A DNA stretch of 5,704 bases from an uncultured Eggerthellaceae bacterium (GTDB lineage Bacteria > Actinomycetota > Coriobacteriia > Coriobacteriales > Eggerthellaceae): contig CAKTVK010000122.1 in assembly GCA_934623455.1 (NCBI GenBank), positions 1 through 5,704 of the forward strand, written 5' to 3'. Position numbers and translations under genes: made by a program. The notes beneath the pieces are model-generated. The model was not told where the DNA came from. It saw nothing but the letters and a program-made list of their open reading frames with translations, and ran no database searches. Positions within the stretch are counted from its first letter, which is position 1; each line of letters starts with the position of its first letter. Shown piece by piece: positions 4,715-5,704 of this stretch.

Positions 4715-5704
4715 TTATTTATTGCTGCGCTCGTTTTCGAACTGCTCCATGAAAGCAACGAGCTTTTGCACACCCTCAAGCGGCATAGCGTTATAGATGG
4801 AAGCGCGCATACCGCCCACACTGCGATGGCCCTTCAGCTCCACCAGGCCTTCTTTCGTCGCAGCAGCAATGAATTCCTTGTCCAGCGCATCATCGCCCGT
4901 AATAAACGGCACGTTCATCATCGAGCGGTTTTCTTTTGCGGCAGTGCCCGAAAACAGCTTGCTGTTGTCCAGGAAGTTGTACAGGAGCGCGGCCTTCTCG
5001 TGGTTGCGCATCTGCATGGCCTCAAGGCCGCCAATGGACTTGATCCACTTGAACACCTTGCCGCAAATGTAAATGGCATAGCACGGCGGCGTGTTATACA
5101 GCGACTTCGCATCGGCCTGCGTCTTCCACTTCAGCATGGTGGGCGTTGCGGGCATCACATCGTCGCGAATAAGATCCTTGCGCACAATAGCAATCACAAC
5201 ACCTGCGGGGCCAACGTTTTTCTGGGCTCCCGCGTAGACAACGCCGAATTTTTCGATGTCAATGGGCTCCGACAAGAAGCACGAAGACATATCGGCCACA
5301 ACGGGTGCATCCGTTTCGGGAAGCTTGCGGTACGTGGTGCCCGTGATGGTCTCGTTGTAGCAAAGGTACAGATAATCAGCGTCTTTCGACGGCGTGAATG
5401 TGTCAAATGCGGGAATGCAGGAATAATTCGCGCCCTTGGAATCGGCCAGCAGCGTGATATCGCCGTAACGGCACGCTTCCTGGTAGGCTTTCTTCGACCA
5501 GTTGCCCGATACGATATAGTCTGCCTTGCCCGTTTGCAGCATGTTCATAGGAACAGCCGCGAACTGCTGCGAAGCGCCGCCCTGCAAGAACATGACTTCG
5601 TAATCATCGCCAATGCCAACAAGATCGCGCAGGTCCTGCTCCGCTTCGGTGATAATAGTGTCGAACGCCTTCGATCGATGGCTCATCTCCATGACGGACA
5701 TGCC
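4715..5704 (-). CDS. serC: Phosphoserine aminotransferase, 5' end outside the window
   Basis: SerC is a PLP enzyme that converts 3-phosphohydroxypyruvate and glutamate to 3-phosphoserine and 2-oxoglutarate, the second step of serine synthesis. The visible 329 residues begin at the conserved G-M-S-V-M-E-M-S-H-R-S-K. About 30 N-terminal residues are therefore missing, and the full length would be close to the usual 360. Other family marks are FLQGGASQQF, the NETITGT segment, VADMSS, and YAGAQKN with the PLP-binding lysine encoded at 5219-5221. Near the C-terminus is VGGMRASIYNAMP. The ATG near the edge (5699-5701) is internal, not the real start, because the frame stays open through 5704 and homologues extend upstream. 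It ends with TAA at 4715-4717, 120 bases before serA. That gap shows no convincing promoter or terminator, consistent with one serC-serA transcript. Confidence 0.95.
   Translation of the reverse strand, partial: GMSVMEMSHRSKAFDTIITEAEQDLRDLVGIGDDYEVMFLQGGASQQFAAVPMNMLQTGKADYIVSGNWSKKAYQEACRYGDITLLADSKGANYSCIPAFDTFTPSKDADYLYLCYNETITGTTYRKLPETDAPVVADMSSCFLSEPIDIEKFGVVYAGAQKNVGPAGVVIAIVRKDLIRDDVMPATPTMLKWKTQADAKSLYNTPPCYAIYICGKVFKWIKSIGGLEAMQMRNHEKAALLYNFLDNSKLFSGTAAKENRSMMNVPFITGDDALDKEFIAAATKEGLVELKGHRSVGGMRASIYNAMPLEGVQKLVAFMEQFENERSNK

Overview
All six genes in this 5.7 kb window lie on the minus strand, so transcription runs from high to low coordinates. The order is serC (5' end outside the window), serA, a 253-base intergenic region, rimP, nusA, ylxR, and the first 242 codons of infB, which runs off the left edge. 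I see no plus-strand gene, RNA gene, CRISPR array, mobile element or attachment site. The long plus-strand open frames are mirrors of the real genes.

The organism is probably an anaerobic actinobacterium of the class Coriobacteriia (Eggerthella/Slackia-like). This is inference. It rests on the moderately high GC, strong purine-rich ribosome binding sites with some GTG starts, Firmicutes-like SerC and NusA sequences, the style of the IF-2 N-terminus, and cysteine-rich proteins. No 16S or other decisive marker is present.

Region 3017-5704 holds two steps of the phosphorylated serine pathway. SerA oxidises 3-phosphoglycerate and SerC transaminates the product. A 120-base gap separates them and they are probably co-transcribed. 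SerA has the long form with an ACT domain, so feedback by serine is expected, but the usual catalytic arginine is a tyrosine (Tyr233).

Region 2764-3016 carries the control signals of the downstream operon. They are a candidate promoter, an inverted repeat in front of it, and a convincing minus-strand intrinsic terminator that ends about 30 bases before rimP. An upstream segment could pair with the 5' arm of that terminator, which is the layout of an attenuator.

Region 1-2763 is the conserved rimP-nusA-ylxR-infB cluster, which links 30S maturation, transcription elongation/termination, RNase P or RNA binding, and translation initiation. The genes are tightly packed: 34 bases between rimP and nusA, 5 bases between nusA and ylxR, and the infB ribosome binding site overlaps the ylxR stop codon.

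This is core housekeeping DNA, not an accessory island. The items most worth a second look are a Cys/His cluster that looks like a small zinc finger at the C-terminus of NusA, the SerA active-site substitution, the possible attenuator before rimP, and a duplicated 14-residue motif in the IF-2 linker.
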